Shown here in pieces: positions 1 through 4,740 of a DNA stretch of 5,349 bases. The position numbers and the translations under genes were made by a program. The notes beneath the pieces were generated by a model. The model searched no databases, was not told the DNA's origin, and was given only the letters and a program-made list of their open reading frames with translations. Numbering within the stretch: position 1 is the stretch's first letter; each line of letters starts with the position of its first letter. The stretch covers positions 1-5,349 of the forward strand of contig DUGU01000197.1 of assembly GCA_013331215.1 (NCBI GenBank), given 5' to 3'. The DNA is from Methanoregulaceae archaeon. GTDB taxonomy: Archaea > Halobacteriota > Methanomicrobia > Methanomicrobiales > Methanospirillaceae.

Positions 1-774
1 GCATCTCGCCGTGGGTGTAGACGTCGATGCCGCTGTCGCGGGTCTGGTCGGGGAGCTGCTCGAGATCGGCGAGTTCGTGGCCGGTCACGGGGATCCCCGG
101 CCGGTCGCCGACCGCGGTCCGGACGGTCGTGATCGCGGGGTGACCGAAGGTCTCGGTGTTCGCCCGGTCGAGGCGGCCGAGGGCCGTGACCCCGATCGTC
201 CCGCACTCCATGGCGAGCCCGACGAGCTCGTCGACGGTCAGCTCGCGGAGTCCCGCGGCCAGGGCCCGCTGGAGGAACGCGGTCACGGCCTCGTCCGTGT
301 ACCCGAGCGATGCAGCGTGGTAGTCATAGGCCGCGAGCCCCTTGAGCCCGGCCAGGAGGAGAGTCCGAAGCGAGTGGATGTCATCGCCGATCGCCGCGTC
401 GGTCGCGATCTCGCCGGCCTTCGCTTCGATCGCGGCCTCGTCCGCGGGAACCCAGGTGCTCGCTCGGGGCTCGTCCGGGCCCGCCGGCGGCAGGAGATCG
501 CGAGCGCGACCGCCTCGCGGATCAGGCGCCGAATGCGCTCGGGTTCGAAGTCGACGTTCGTGAGGGTGGCGAAGAGCGCCCCCGCGATGAACATCCCGAC
601 GTCCGTGACCCCTTCTCCCCCGTTGCGAGGTTCCAGGCCGCGAGCCCCCGGCAGACCCGGATCAGGACGTCCTGGAGCCCCGCGGTCTCGGGGACCTTGC
701 CGCAGACGCCGCGGGCCGTGCAGGCGCAGCCCCGCGCCGTCTCCTCGCACTGGTTACAGAACGTACGTCCGCAC
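1..774 (-). pseudogene. hcp: Hybrid cluster protein (Hcp), N-terminal half, three apparent frameshifts, 3' end outside window
   Basis: Hcp is a cytoplasmic iron-sulfur protein with a [4Fe-4S] cluster and a hybrid Fe-S-O cluster; it reduces hydroxylamine in vitro and acts on NO in vivo. Reading the minus strand across three frames gives an almost continuous Hcp sequence. The N-terminal cysteines follow C-x2-C-x8-C-x5-C (FCNQCEETARG, CTARGVCGK). A helical region follows (VTDVGMFIAGALFATLTN), then LLLAGLKGLAAYDYHAAS, and finally GHELADLEQL plus YTHGEM, whose His (77-79) and Glu (5-7) lie 24 residues apart, as do hybrid-cluster ligands His244 and Glu268 of Desulfovibrio Hcp. About 257 of the usual roughly 550 residues are visible. 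The GTG start at 774 has AGGAGGAG six bases upstream. Frame changes are needed near 762 (one extra base), 609-612 (one G missing) and 501-502 (one C missing). The helical region after the cysteines argues against the short archaeal class III form. The family call is secure; whether the gene is truly dead is not. Confidence 0.9.
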
Positions 775-780
775 CTTGCG

Positions 781-788
781 CTCCTCCT
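781..788 (-). promoter_or_regulatory. Shine-Dalgarno site of hcp
   Basis: AGGAGGAG on the minus strand lies six bases before GTG at 774. It decides the hcp start: the FCNQC frame itself has no ATG, GTG or TTG nearby, so translation should begin at this GTG and then needs a one-base frame correction to reach the cysteine motif. Confidence 0.7.
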
Positions 789-816
789 GCAGGGCTTTTT
801 CGGACTCCGGCGCCAG

Positions 817-826
817 TGCGTTATTG
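817..826 (-). promoter_or_regulatory. Probable TATA box of hcp
   Basis: On the minus strand the sequence GGCAATAACGCAC places an A+T-rich box (820-825) about 46 bases before the GTG at 774. With initiation about 25 bases downstream, the leader would be roughly 20-25 bases and would carry the AGGAGGAG site. The box is short and overlaps the inverted repeat at 823-835. Confidence 0.4.
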
Positions 827-835
827 CCCGGCAAT
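823..835. repeat. Perfect inverted repeat ATTGCC-C-GGCAAT, candidate operator
   Basis: Two perfect six-base arms flank a single C between the divergent hcp and PAS-protein genes. The repeat overlaps the probable hcp TATA box and lies about 15 bases from the box proposed for the PAS gene, so a bound regulator could affect both. Its arms share TTGCC/GGCAA with the repeat at 3448-3465. Part of GGCAA could simply be a transcription factor B recognition element. Confidence 0.45.
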
Positions 836-845
836 GTCGCCGCGC

Positions 846-858
846 AAAGCCTTATTCC
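846..858 (+). promoter_or_regulatory. Probable TATA box of the PAS-domain gene
   Basis: The stretch AAAGCCTTATTCC is A+T-rich within G+C-rich surroundings. Initiation about 25 bases downstream would fall near 878-884, just before ATG 890 and about 45 bases before ATG 926. Confidence 0.4.
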
Positions 859-925
859 GACAGATCCGGAACCCTCATCTGCAGTGTTGATGCCCGCTCA
901 CCCTCCCCAGGACCGCCCCGTTGAG

Positions 926-1360
926 ATGCCGCTCCCCGACCCCGCCCTCCGCGAGGTGCTCGAGAGCATCCGGGAGCCGGCCGTGCTGTACCTGTCCGGC
1001 GGCCGGATCGCGGCCGTGAACCGTGCAGCCGAGCGGCTCACGGTCACCTCCGTGGTCGGCACGACTATCGGGGAGCTCCTCGACCGGAACCCGGTCCGTC
1101 GCTCGGACGGGAGCCCGATTCACCGCGGGGATCTCCCCTACGCCCGCGCGCTCCGGGGCGAGATCGTCGCCCAGGGAGAGCGGATCCAGATCACCCTCCC
1201 CAACGGTGTGGCCTATCCGACCGTGATCACCTCGACCCCGATCGTCCGCGACGGCAAGGTCGTGGCGGCGCTCTCGGTCTGGCACGACTTCGAGGCGTAC
1301 GCGCGCGAACTCGCCGGGTCGCACCTCCCCGGAGCCGACGGCGTCGATCCCGTACCGTAG
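926..1360 (+). CDS. Single PAS-domain protein
   Basis: A 144-residue soluble protein that consists almost entirely of one PAS domain, the fold used to sense ligands, redox state or light in two-component proteins. The family pattern is visible: EVLESIREPAVLYLSGGRIAAVNRAAERL (about residues 10-38) is the opening helix, first strands and the asparagine-containing turn; RRSDGSPIHRGDLPYARALRGE (about 57-78) is the linker often seen in PAS domains of sensor kinases; PIVRDGKVVAALSVWHDFEAYARELA (about 107-132) is the final hairpin and the start of a signalling helix. No kinase, GGDEF or DNA-binding domain follows, so it may work through a partner. ATG 926 was preferred because it directly precedes the domain; in-frame ATG 890 (and GTG 884) fit the promoter as near-leaderless starts and would add about 12 residues. 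The gene is divergent from hcp, so a role near that gene is possible but unproven. The open frame continues upstream only as antisense of hcp. Confidence 0.75.
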   Translation: MPLPDPALREVLESIREPAVLYLSGGRIAAVNRAAERLTVTSVVGTTIGELLDRNPVRRSDGSPIHRGDLPYARALRGEIVAQGERIQITLPNGVAYPTVITSTPIVRDGKVVAALSVWHDFEAYARELAGSHLPGADGVDPVP

Positions 1361-1381
1361 GCAGTCCGCCCGATTTCGGCA

Positions 1382-1390
1382 CAGTTATCT
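1382..1390 (+). promoter_or_regulatory. TATA box of the PH-domain membrane protein gene
   Basis: CAGTTATCT is the only A+T-leaning stretch in the short gap after the PAS gene. It ends 25 bases before ATG 1415, with no Shine-Dalgarno sequence between, which fits a leaderless transcript starting at or just before the ATG. Confidence 0.5.
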
Positions 1391-1414
1391 CTCCGCCGTC
1401 CGATCCTCTAAGCA

Positions 1415-2011
1415 ATGGAGGTTCTCTTTCCGCTCGACGTCCCGTTTCGACCGTCGCCGAAGTTCCGTCTCTGGTACGGACTCTCGGTCCTGCTCGTTGT
1501 CCTGGTCATCGCCGTTGTGTACGCTCCGATCGCGCTCGTCACGGATCTGCCGTCTGTCATCCATCTCGTGTTCGTCGTTCTCACGGTCGTTCTGTACGCG
1601 CTCTTTCTCGGCTGGACGGTGCTCTACTACGCGAGCATGGAGTACGAGCTCCGGGACGACGAGCTCTCGTGGCGGCGCGGGGTCTGGTTCCGGCGGACCG
1701 GGATCGTCCCGTACAGCCGGATCACGAACATCGACATCCGGCAGGGGCCGCTGATGCGGGCCCTCGGCATCTCGAACCTCGCGGTCCAGACGGCAGGATA
1801 CTCGGGCCAGATGACGGCCGAGATCGTCCTCGAGGCGATGGAGCACGCGGAGGAGCTCCGCGCCGCGATCCGGGCGCGGGTCCGGCTCGCCTCGGGCGGC
1901 GACGGGACCGGCAGCGGCCCTGTGGCCCCGCGCCTCGGGCCGGGCGAGACGGACCTCCTGATCCTCGACGAACTGCGCCGGATCCGCGCCCTCCTCGAGG
2001 AGCGGCGCTGA
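1415..2011 (+). CDS. Two-helix membrane protein with bacterial PH domain (bPH2/DUF304, YdbS-like)
   Basis: A 198-residue membrane protein. Two hydrophobic helices occupy about residues 20-42 and 50-72, followed directly by a bPH2 domain (about 74-150). The diagnostic stretch runs from WRRGVWFRRTGIVPYSRITN to IDIRQGPLMRALGISNLAVQ and ends in TAGYSG, which matches the family pattern of a basic strand, an I-P-x-S-R-I motif, an R-Q-G-P segment and the closing TAG turn. The domain should lie on the cytoplasmic face; its ligand is unknown in archaea. After a Gly/Pro-rich linker the C-terminus ends in a charged helix (LLILDELRRIRALLEERR) that could form a coiled coil. Bacterial relatives with two or more such domains (YdbS/YdbT) are membrane proteins of uncertain role, so no reaction is assigned. 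ATG 1415 fits the leaderless promoter and gives a normal family N-terminus. The reading frame is intact and ends in TGA. Confidence 0.85.
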   Translation: MEVLFPLDVPFRPSPKFRLWYGLSVLLVVLVIAVVYAPIALVTDLPSVIHLVFVVLTVVLYALFLGWTVLYYASMEYELRDDELSWRRGVWFRRTGIVPYSRITNIDIRQGPLMRALGISNLAVQTAGYSGQMTAEIVLEAMEHAEELRAAIRARVRLASGGDGTGSGPVAPRLGPGETDLLILDELRRIRALLEERR

Positions 2012-2016
2012 CGGCT

Positions 2017-2030
2017 GGCAAATATTTTTA
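2017..2030 (+). promoter_or_regulatory. TATA box and upstream element of the Pro/His-rich orphan gene
   Basis: GGCAAATATTTTTA is the strongest A+T island in this part of the window. It begins six bases after the PH-protein stop codon. Initiation about 25 bases from the box centre falls near 2050, which favours ATG 2055 over ATG 2043. The T-run could also help terminate the upstream transcript. Confidence 0.6.
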
Positions 2031-2054
2031 CCGTATCAGGGCATGGTGGGGAGC

Positions 2055-2471
2055 ATGTCTCCCAGACACCAGCCACGCACGACGCACCAGGGACCGACCG
2101 GCAACCGGCCGGACAATCCCCCCATCGGCCCCACCGGCCCGAGCCGGGACAAGGTCCGCCGTATGAACTCCGAACGGTATCACCCGGCGCAGTACATCGG
2201 GAAGACCCCGGACCCGGCGCCGGGCCCGGACCAGGGGCCGCGGATACACCCCAAAGGGTATCGCCCCGACCGGACCCGTCACGCCATGGTGGCCCACCGA
2301 CCCCTGCCGCCGGTCGTCCACGACCCCCAGCACGATCCGCATGCCGAAAAATTCGCCGACTTCGATGCAGGCGGAGACGCGGCCCTGCAGATCGAGAGCC
2401 CGATCCGGCCGCCCATGCGCCTGACCCGCGACGGCCGGATCAAGCCCCGCGACTTCGGCCGGCGGTACTGA
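2055..2471 (+). CDS. Proline- and histidine-rich orphan protein, unknown function
   Basis: I do not recognise this gene. The frame encodes 138 residues from ATG 2055 (142 from ATG 2043). It has 25 prolines, nine histidines and many Arg, Gly and Asp residues, and no Cys or Trp. There is no hydrophobic helix or signal peptide, so the protein is probably soluble and largely disordered. Short similar segments recur (ERYHPAQYIGK and RIHPKGYRPD; PPVVHDPQHDPH). The C-terminal third (EKFADFDAGGDAALQIESPI and PMRLTRDGRIKPRDFGRRY) is less repetitive and could fold or bind a partner. Third codon positions are almost all G or C, with A+T falling at tyrosine, lysine and similar codons, as expected for real coding in this genome. 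A strong TATA box lies upstream. The 155-codon frame on the opposite strand lacks a promoter and was judged a shadow. The start assignment rests on TATA spacing. Confidence 0.6.
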   Translation: MSPRHQPRTTHQGPTGNRPDNPPIGPTGPSRDKVRRMNSERYHPAQYIGKTPDPAPGPDQGPRIHPKGYRPDRTRHAMVAHRPLPPVVHDPQHDPHAEKFADFDAGGDAALQIESPIRPPMRLTRDGRIKPRDFGRRY

Positions 2472-2491
2472 ACCGGGCTCCGGCCCGCGCA

Positions 2492-2500
2492 ACATTTATC
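2492..2500 (+). promoter_or_regulatory. TATA box of the ATP-cone gene
   Basis: ACATTTATC, followed by a T-rich stretch, lies 21 bases after the preceding stop codon. Initiation about 25 bases downstream falls near 2521, just before the ribosome binding site. Confidence 0.6.
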
Positions 2501-2525
2501 TTTTTCGGTCCCCTCTCGTCCCCGT

Positions 2526-2530
2526 GAGGT
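2526..2530 (+). promoter_or_regulatory. Ribosome binding site of the ATP-cone gene
   Basis: GAGGT ends seven bases before ATG 2538, which is standard spacing. It fixes this ATG as the start. Confidence 0.6.
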
Positions 2531-2537
2531 ACAGCTC

Positions 2538-2789
2538 ATGACGACTGTCAGCAAGCGAGACGGCCGCACCGAGGAGTTCGTGCCCGAGAAGATCGTGGTC
2601 AGCGCGGTCAAGTCGGGGGCGACGCCGGAGGCGGCCCGCGAGATCGCGGGAGAGGTCGAGCGGAGCGCCGGCGCGACGATCAGCACGAAGGATATCCGGA
2701 GCCGCGTCCTCGGGGGCCTCGAGCGCCGGAACCCCGACTGGCGGCGGAACTGGGAGGTCTACGACCAGGCCGTCAAGCGACGCGGGTGA
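2538..2789 (+). CDS. Stand-alone ATP-cone domain protein
   Basis: An 83-residue protein that is essentially one ATP-cone, the nucleotide-sensing module found at the N-terminus of ribonucleotide reductases and in the regulator NrdR. The visible hallmarks are the opening VSKRDGRTEEFVPEKIVVSA (about residues 4-23), with the K-R-D-G turn and the E-K-I helix; an alanine-rich helix (about 24-44); and the closing STKDIRSRVLGGLERRNPDW, which leads into NWEVYDQAVKRRG, the usual Y-D end of the domain. NrdR would also have an N-terminal zinc ribbon with four cysteines. That is absent, and no reductase gene is adjacent, so the target is unknown; it could sense ATP/dATP and act on another protein. The last 17 bases overlap the end of the convergent DUF998 gene, so the two transcripts would be complementary at their 3' ends. 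Confidence 0.85.
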   Translation: MTTVSKRDGRTEEFVPEKIVVSAVKSGATPEAAREIAGEVERSAGATISTKDIRSRVLGGLERRNPDWRRNWEVYDQAVKRRG

Positions 2790-3414
2790 CGACCGGCGCG
2801 GACGCTGCGGCCCCCTGGAGGTAGCCGCCGAACGCGAGGACGAAGAGGATCGCCGGGTACGCGATCCGGCGCTCGAGCCCGCCGAGGCCGGAGGCAGTCA
2901 TGGGGCTCGCGCTGCTCAGGACGCAGTACGACGCGAGCGTCAGGAGCGAGATCGCGCCGAGTACGGGCGCGACGATCCGGAACGGACCGCGGACCGCGGT
3001 GGCGGCCGCGATCGCCGAGACGCCGCCCGCGACGAAGGTGAGGAGGGCCGCGAGCGTATGGACGTTCGCCCAGTTCCCGTGGAAGACCCCGACGAGGAAG
3101 GCGCCGAGGCCGTACAGGCCGAGCGGGACCGTCATCGGCCAGACGAAGGCTGCCCGGCCGAGTATTGCTGCGGCCGCGAGTACGAGCAGGCCCGTCGCGA
3201 GCACGACGAGGTCGAAGATCGTGGCCGAGGGCTGGACGATCATACTGTTCGGCGGCAGGGATGCACCGAGGTCGCCGATTGAGTTCCGGGCCGTGCTGTA
3301 GCCCGGGTAGAAAGTCTCGGCCGAGCTGATGCCCATCAGACCGCCGTATTCGGAGAGGACGAGGAGGGCGATTGGAGCGAGCCGGCCGTCGGCGAGGGGT
3401 AATCGGTCGAGTAC
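2773..3414 (-). CDS. DUF998 family membrane protein, start codon uncertain
   Basis: A membrane protein of about 213 residues with six predicted helices. DUF998 hallmarks are the SAETFYPGYSTARNSIGDLG segment after the first helix, the GNWANVHTLAALLTFVAGG segment in the middle, and GLGGLERRIAYPAILFVLAFGGYLQ at the end, where E-R followed by a final helix is typical. The function of the family is unknown. The start is a problem. The natural beginning (LDRLPLADGRLAPIALL) is preceded by AAGGAG at 3423-3428 with an eight-base spacer, but the codon at the correct position (3414-3412) is GTA, which is not a start codon. In-frame alternatives are TTG 3462 and ATG 3507, upstream and without a ribosome binding site, and ATG 3336, which would remove much of the first helix. 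The coordinate given is where the ribosome binding site points. The gene is convergent with the ATP-cone gene and divergent from the 2TM gene. Confidence 0.75.
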   Translation of the reverse strand, partial: VLDRLPLADGRLAPIALLVLSEYGGLMGISSAETFYPGYSTARNSIGDLGASLPPNSMIVQPSATIFDLVVLATGLLVLAAAAILGRAAFVWPMTVPLGLYGLGAFLVGVFHGNWANVHTLAALLTFVAGGVSAIAAATAVRGPFRIVAPVLGAISLLTLASYCVLSSASPMTASGLGGLERRIAYPAILFVLAFGGYLQGAAASAPVVTRVA

Positions 3415-3422
3415 AGGGAATG

Positions 3423-3428
3423 CTCCTT
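3423..3428 (-). promoter_or_regulatory. Ribosome binding site before the DUF998 gene
   Basis: AAGGAG on the minus strand is followed, after eight bases, by GTA CTC GAC CGA at 3414. The multicopper oxidase gene in this window uses the same motif and spacing before its ATG, which supports 3414 as the intended start despite the missing start codon. Confidence 0.5.
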
Positions 3429-3447
3429 GCGGCGATGTATGCGTTGC

Positions 3448-3465
3448 CGTTTGCCGGGGCAAACG
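3448..3465. repeat. Perfect 18-bp inverted repeat CGTTTGCC-GG-GGCAAACG, candidate operator
   Basis: Two perfect eight-base arms are separated by GG in the divergent region between the DUF998 and 2TM genes. The right arm touches the TATA box of the 2TM gene, so a bound protein would be expected to affect initiation. A further half-site (TTGCC, 3444-3448) lies directly upstream. The core TTGCC/GGCAA is shared with the repeat at 823-835. Confidence 0.55.
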
Positions 3466-3472
3466 TTTATTC
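3463..3472 (+). promoter_or_regulatory. TATA box of the 2TM-domain gene, possibly shared by the divergent DUF998 gene
   Basis: ACGTTTATTC, preceded by GGCAA, lies about 38 bases before ATG 3506; initiation would be near 3492, just ahead of AGGAG. On the minus strand the same bases read GAATAAACG. Initiation about 26 bases away, near 3442, would give the DUF998 gene a 28-base leader containing its AAGGAG site. Confidence 0.55.
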
Positions 3473-3505
3473 GCCGATCCCCCGATGATCGGATCAGGAG
3501 TACCC

Positions 3506-3781
3506 ATGCCGACCGATGACGAGCTCAGGGAGATCGCCCGCCATACCGCGAAGGAGAAGGTGGGTTTCTACACCCACCTCGCAGTGTACGTGGTCGTGAA
3601 CCTCTTTCTGATCGCGATCTGGTGGATCACCACCGGGCCGGGGAGCTTCCCCTGGGGGGTCTTCGTGACCTTCGGCTGGGGCATCGGGGTCGCGGCGAAC
3701 TACATGGGCGCGTTCCACGGGCATGCCTACACCGAGCGTATGGCCGAGCGGGAGTACCGCCGTCTCAAGGGGGAGCGGTAG
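3506..3781 (+). CDS. Small 2TM-domain membrane protein
   Basis: A 91-residue protein matching the 2TM domain. A charged N-terminal helix (PTDDELREIARHTAKEKVGF, residues 2-21) leads into YTHLAVYVVVNLFLIAIWWI, the first membrane helix with the conserved F-Y-x-H-L start. A short loop with G-P-G and F-P-W precedes the second helix (VFVTFGWGIGVAANYMGAFH), and the protein ends in a basic tail (YTERMAEREYRRLKGER). In bacteria this domain is often attached to LytS-type histidine kinases; here it stands alone, and its function is unknown. ATG 3506 has AGGAG five bases upstream and a TATA box further up. The frame is open further upstream but only as antisense of the DUF998 gene. The gene ends in TAG, so TAG serves as an ordinary stop here. 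It converges on the nitroreductase gene, nine bases away. Confidence 0.85.
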   Translation: MPTDDELREIARHTAKEKVGFYTHLAVYVVVNLFLIAIWWITTGPGSFPWGVFVTFGWGIGVAANYMGAFHGHAYTERMAEREYRRLKGER

Positions 3782-3786
3782 GCTCC

Positions 3787-3802
3787 CTCCTCAGACGAGG
3801 AG
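3787..3802. terminator. Possible small hairpin between convergent genes
   Basis: CTCCTC-AGAC-GAGGAG forms a perfect six-pair stem with a four-base loop, spanning the gap between the convergent 2TM and nitroreductase genes and including the nitroreductase stop codon. No T-run follows on either strand, so a terminator role is weakly supported. Confidence 0.25.
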
Positions 3803-4393
3803 AGCCTCGAGCGGGTGCCGGAGCTTGGGCCCTGGCTCGTCGGCCGCGTACCCGACGGGGCAGAGCATGACCGGCACGAGCGGGGCCGGGATGCCGAGGA
3901 TCGCGCTCACGGCCGCAGGGTCGAACCCGCCCATGGGACAGGAGTCGAGCCCGAGCGCCTTCGCCCCGTTCAGGGCGTTACCGAGGGCGAGGTAGGTCTG
4001 GGCCGCGGACCAGGAGAGGCGCTGCTCGGGGGTCATGGGGTCCGTGAACTGGCGGCACATGCCGATCGCCGTCTCGCGCACCTCGTCGGGGACGCCGTTC
4101 TTCCTGAGCAGTCCGTCGAGCTTCCGGATCAGCCCGCCGTAATCCGGATCGGCGCAGAAGACGAGGAGGTGCGAGCAGGTCGTCACTTGCGGCTGGTCGA
4201 ACGCGGCCGGCTGGAGCCGCTCCTTCGTGGCCGGGTCCGTGACCACCCGGATGCGCCAGGGCTGGAGGTTGATGGCCGAGGGGGCGAACCGGACGAGCTC
4301 GAGGAGATCGCGGACAGTCTCCTCGGGGACGGTCCGGCCGTCGAACCGCCTGGTCGCATAGCGCTGCATCACGCATTCCTGAAATGTCGTCAT
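3791..4393 (-). CDS. Nitroreductase family protein (FMN-dependent NAD(P)H oxidoreductase)
   Basis: A 200-residue cytoplasmic flavoprotein of the nitroreductase superfamily. Members are usually FMN-binding homodimers that transfer hydride from NAD(P)H to nitro compounds, quinones or other acceptors; the natural substrate here is unknown. The FMN-binding start RYATRRFDGRTVPEE (residues 11-25) has the paired arginines. FAPSAINLQPWRIRVV (36-51) is the diagnostic A-P-S-x-x-N-x-Q-P-W segment. SAAQTYLALGNALNGAKALG and DSCPMGGFDPAAV form the core helix and second flavin loop. CPVGYAADEPGPKLRHPLEALL is the usual C-terminal tail. The length is normal and the frame intact. ATG 4393 is supported by GGTG at 4402-4405 with an eight-base spacer and by a TATA box at 4429-4440; the open frame upstream extends through the promoter and is not coding. 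It resembles the YfkO/DrgA-like subgroup more than BluB or MdaA types, but that finer placement is uncertain. Confidence 0.92.
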   Translation of the reverse strand: MTTFQECVMQRYATRRFDGRTVPEETVRDLLELVRFAPSAINLQPWRIRVVTDPATKERLQPAAFDQPQVTTCSHLLVFCADPDYGGLIRKLDGLLRKNGVPDEVRETAIGMCRQFTDPMTPEQRLSWSAAQTYLALGNALNGAKALGLDSCPMGGFDPAAVSAILGIPAPLVPVMLCPVGYAADEPGPKLRHPLEALLV

Positions 4394-4428
4394 CGGGGAT
4401 GCACCGCGGGCAGATGGGGGGTCCTGGG

Positions 4429-4440
4429 CTTTATATTTAT
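4429..4440 (-). promoter_or_regulatory. TATA box of the nitroreductase gene
   Basis: On the minus strand ATAAATATAAAG is centred about 42 bases before ATG 4393. Initiation would fall near 4409, giving a leader of about 16 bases that contains the GGTG site. Confidence 0.7.
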
Positions 4441-4461
4441 GCGGTCCGGGCCGGCCGCCTA

Positions 4462-4475
4462 CGATATATTTATTA
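4462..4475 (+). promoter_or_regulatory. TATA box for the multicopper oxidase transcript
   Basis: CGATATATTTATTA is a strong A+T island with a good plus-strand TATA match. It is the only such box before the multicopper oxidase gene. Initiation near 4495 would leave a leader of about 245 bases. Because the box is nearly symmetric in composition, it could also drive minus-strand transcription toward the nitroreductase gene. Confidence 0.55.
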
Positions 4476-4691
4476 TCCTTAATGGTCTTGATACGGTCGG
4501 TGGGAAAGGGGCTTCCAACCCCCTCCCGTTGCCGACTGCCGCCCGGGGAGCGGGTGGCGGATCGGCCTCCCGGCCCCCGGGGTCGACCGTCGACGACGAA
4601 CAGCACGCCGATGGTCCTCTTCTCCGGGTCGTGTGCATGAATGCGCGCGGCATGCGACGGCCGCGAACCAGGTATCCGCCGAGCGGAGGCT

Positions 4692-4711
4692 GGCGCCCGG
4701 CAACGGGCGCC
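4692..4711 (+). other. Perfect 8-bp hairpin with GCAA tetraloop
   Basis: GGCGCCCG-GCAA-CGGGCGCC gives eight uninterrupted G-C or C-G pairs closed by a GNRA-type loop, which is a very stable RNA motif. It ends 15 bases before the AAGGAG site of the multicopper oxidase gene, near enough to affect translation initiation. Confidence 0.5.
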
Positions 4712-4726
4712 CGCGTCCCCGGAACC

Positions 4727-4732
4727 AAGGAG
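4727..4732 (+). promoter_or_regulatory. Ribosome binding site of the multicopper oxidase gene
   Basis: AAGGAG followed by an eight-base spacer fixes the start at ATG 4741, ahead of in-frame ATG 4798, and keeps a full N-terminal region before the hydrophobic segment. Confidence 0.7.
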
Positions 4733-4740
4733 AAAGACCT

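Larger units (their letters stand above)
4495..4740 (+). promoter_or_regulatory. Long G+C-rich, hairpin-forming probable leader of the multicopper oxidase gene
   Basis: This stretch has no convincing gene. From left to right it can form three stems: GGG/CCC plus GGGG/CCCC around a seven-base loop (4502-4527); ten pairs including two G-U pairs around GGGAG (4536-4560); and eight perfect G-C pairs closed by a GCAA tetraloop (4692-4711). A smaller element (TCCGC-CGA-GCGGA, 4675-4687, optionally closed by CCAG/CTGG) competes with the last stem for bases 4692-4693. A 53-codon frame starting at 4483 was considered and dismissed. The stems suggest a structured leader or a separate RNA; no known riboswitch class was recognised. 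G+C-rich DNA forms hairpins by chance, so confidence is low. Confidence 0.35.

Noticed and set aside
11..925. Long plus-strand open frame joined upstream of the PAS protein, opposite hcp
   Set aside because: The translation is low-complexity Arg/Gly/Pro sequence with no domain, while the minus strand gives a clear Hcp protein. Openness here is an effect of G+C-rich DNA.
2028..2495. 155-codon minus-strand frame opposite the Pro/His-rich gene
   Set aside because: It covers the TATA boxes on both sides, has no promoter or ribosome binding site of its own, and its composition is that of an antisense shadow. The plus strand has G/C-rich third positions and a promoter.
4581..4594. Overlapping GTCGAC palindromes
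   Set aside because: Short G+C-rich palindromes are frequent by chance in such DNA, and no promoter element lies beside them.
4483..4644. 53-codon frame starting ATG GTC TTG in the multicopper oxidase leader
   Set aside because: Its ATG lies too close to the TATA box to be on the expected transcript, it has no ribosome binding site, and the composition is not protein-like.
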